A stretch of 64,000 bases of DNA from Rhizobium hidalgonense (GTDB lineage Bacteria; Pseudomonadota; Alphaproteobacteria; Rhizobiales; Rhizobiaceae), in NCBI RefSeq assembly GCF_002914525.1, contig NZ_LODW01000051.1, positions 1-64,000 of the forward strand, in the 5' to 3' direction. This document shows positions 63,572 to 64,000 of the stretch, one piece after another. Position numbers and translations under genes: made by a program. The notes beneath the pieces were generated by a model that was not told where the DNA came from, did no database searches, and saw only the letters and a list, made by a program, of their open reading frames with translations. Position 1 is the stretch's first letter. Every line of letters begins with the position of its first letter.

Positions 63572-63597
63572 AACAGTATCTGTTCGTTTTTGAACAG
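63572..63597. promoter_or_regulatory. LysR-type operator dyads between livK and the LysR gene
   Basis: AACAG-TAT-CTGTT (63572-63584) and CTGTTC-N6-GAACAG (63580-63597) are perfect, overlapping inverted repeats just before the LysR start codon. A CTGTTC half-site recurs at 63470-63476 near livK. The overlap over the regulator's own leader points to autoregulation. Confidence 0.6.
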
Positions 63598-63608
63598 AGG
63601 GGCTCACC

Positions 63609-64000
63609 ATGAGCAATCCACCGCAGTTTACTTGGGACGATCTTCAGTTTTTTCTAGCCGTCGCCCGCACCGGACAGCTGTCGACGGCGGCCCGCCAGCT
63701 GCGTTCCAGCCATGCCACGGTTTCGCGGCGCATCGACCGACTGGAATTCACCCTCAAGGTCAAGCTGTTCGAGCGCAATCCGCGCGGCTATGTGCTGACA
63801 TCAATGGGCACGCGCTTCGTCGAAACGGCCGAGCGGATGGAGCAGGAGACCGAGCGGCTGCGCGCCGACCTTGCCGACGGCTCGATGGCGCAGCGCGGCC
63901 TGGTGCGCCTCAGCGCCCCGGAGGGTTTTGCCAATTTCTTCTTCGCCACCGTGCTGCCGCGATTTGCCGCCCAACACCCGCATCTCTCGCTCGAGCTGGT
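63609..64000 (+). CDS. LysR-family regulator (3' end outside the window)
   Basis: The first 130 residues are visible and the gene is cut by the window edge. The helix-turn-helix is clear: LQFFLAVARTGQLSTAARQLRSSHATVSRRIDRLE (about residues 12-46), followed by RNPRGYVLTSMG and the linker helix, then the start of the effector domain (GLVRLSAPEGFANFFFATVLPRF). It is divergent from the livK-livG-livF-livH-livM-GMC-mmsB operon and is its likely activator. The inducer is unknown. Confidence 0.9.
   Translation, partial: MSNPPQFTWDDLQFFLAVARTGQLSTAARQLRSSHATVSRRIDRLEFTLKVKLFERNPRGYVLTSMGTRFVETAERMEQETERLRADLADGSMAQRGLVRLSAPEGFANFFFATVLPRFAAQHPHLSLEL

Overview
The window reads as genomic DNA of a Rhizobium of the leguminosarum/etli group. 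The evidence is high GC with strong third-position bias, dense polycistronic operons, many ABC importers, two kinds of dispersed palindromic repeat that I associate with rhizobia (near 44.8 kb and 56.2 kb), and a rhamnose locus laid out like the one characterised in R. leguminosarum (rhaDI divergent from rhaRSTPQUK). The mix of catabolic islands without core informational genes would fit a large secondary replicon or an accessory chromosomal region; this is inference. I see no tRNA, rRNA, CRISPR array, prophage or replication origin.

Region 1 (1-12.3 kb, minus strand): a two-partner-secretion / contact-dependent-inhibition-like operon. Reading order: IalB-family periplasmic protein, TpsB outer-membrane transporter, a small lipoprotein gene broken by an in-frame stop, a second lipoprotein, a ~2,690-residue filamentous-haemagglutinin-type TpsA/CdiA with a C-terminal toxin-like domain, an overlapping putative immunity gene, and an ORF that runs into an IS21-like insertion-sequence end at the window edge. 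The toxin/immunity tail is visibly more AT-rich than the rest of the operon.

Region 2 (13-15.5 kb, plus): TPP riboswitch and thiamine-salvage operon thiM-thiE-thiD, closed by a clear terminator. Region 3 (15.5-22.4 kb, plus): GNAT acetyltransferase, NagZ-like beta-N-acetylglucosaminidase and a five-gene Opp/Dpp-type importer, preceded by two dyads; probably uptake and cleavage of GlcNAc-containing oligosaccharides.

Region 4 (22.4-43.4 kb): mostly short units. They include a VOC protein, a spermidine-synthase-like protein, an HpcH/HpaI aldolase, a compositionally unusual methyltransferase, choline-sulfatase betC with a divergent LysR, an amidase plus a TIM-barrel isomerase, small membrane and hypothetical genes, TetR and MarR regulators with visible operators, a fused 1,203-residue hydantoinase, a YghA-type dehydrogenase, a Phd/PIN toxin-antitoxin pair with a perfect operator palindrome, IclR plus an amidohydrolase, and an ECF41-like sigma factor divergent from a carboxymuconolactone-decarboxylase/AhpD-like gene.

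Region 5 (43.4-54.4 kb): the complete L-rhamnose system, comprising isomerase RhaI, fused aldolase-dehydrogenase RhaD, DeoR-type RhaR, ABC importer RhaS/T/P/Q, mutarotase RhaU and kinase RhaK. A FAH/hydratase-family gene and an orphan siderophore-type ABC ATPase follow. Region 6 (56.3-64 kb): a minus-strand operon of a Liv-type branched-chain/amide importer with a GMC oxidoreductase and a 3-hydroxyisobutyrate-dehydrogenase-like enzyme, divergent from a LysR regulator cut off by the window end.
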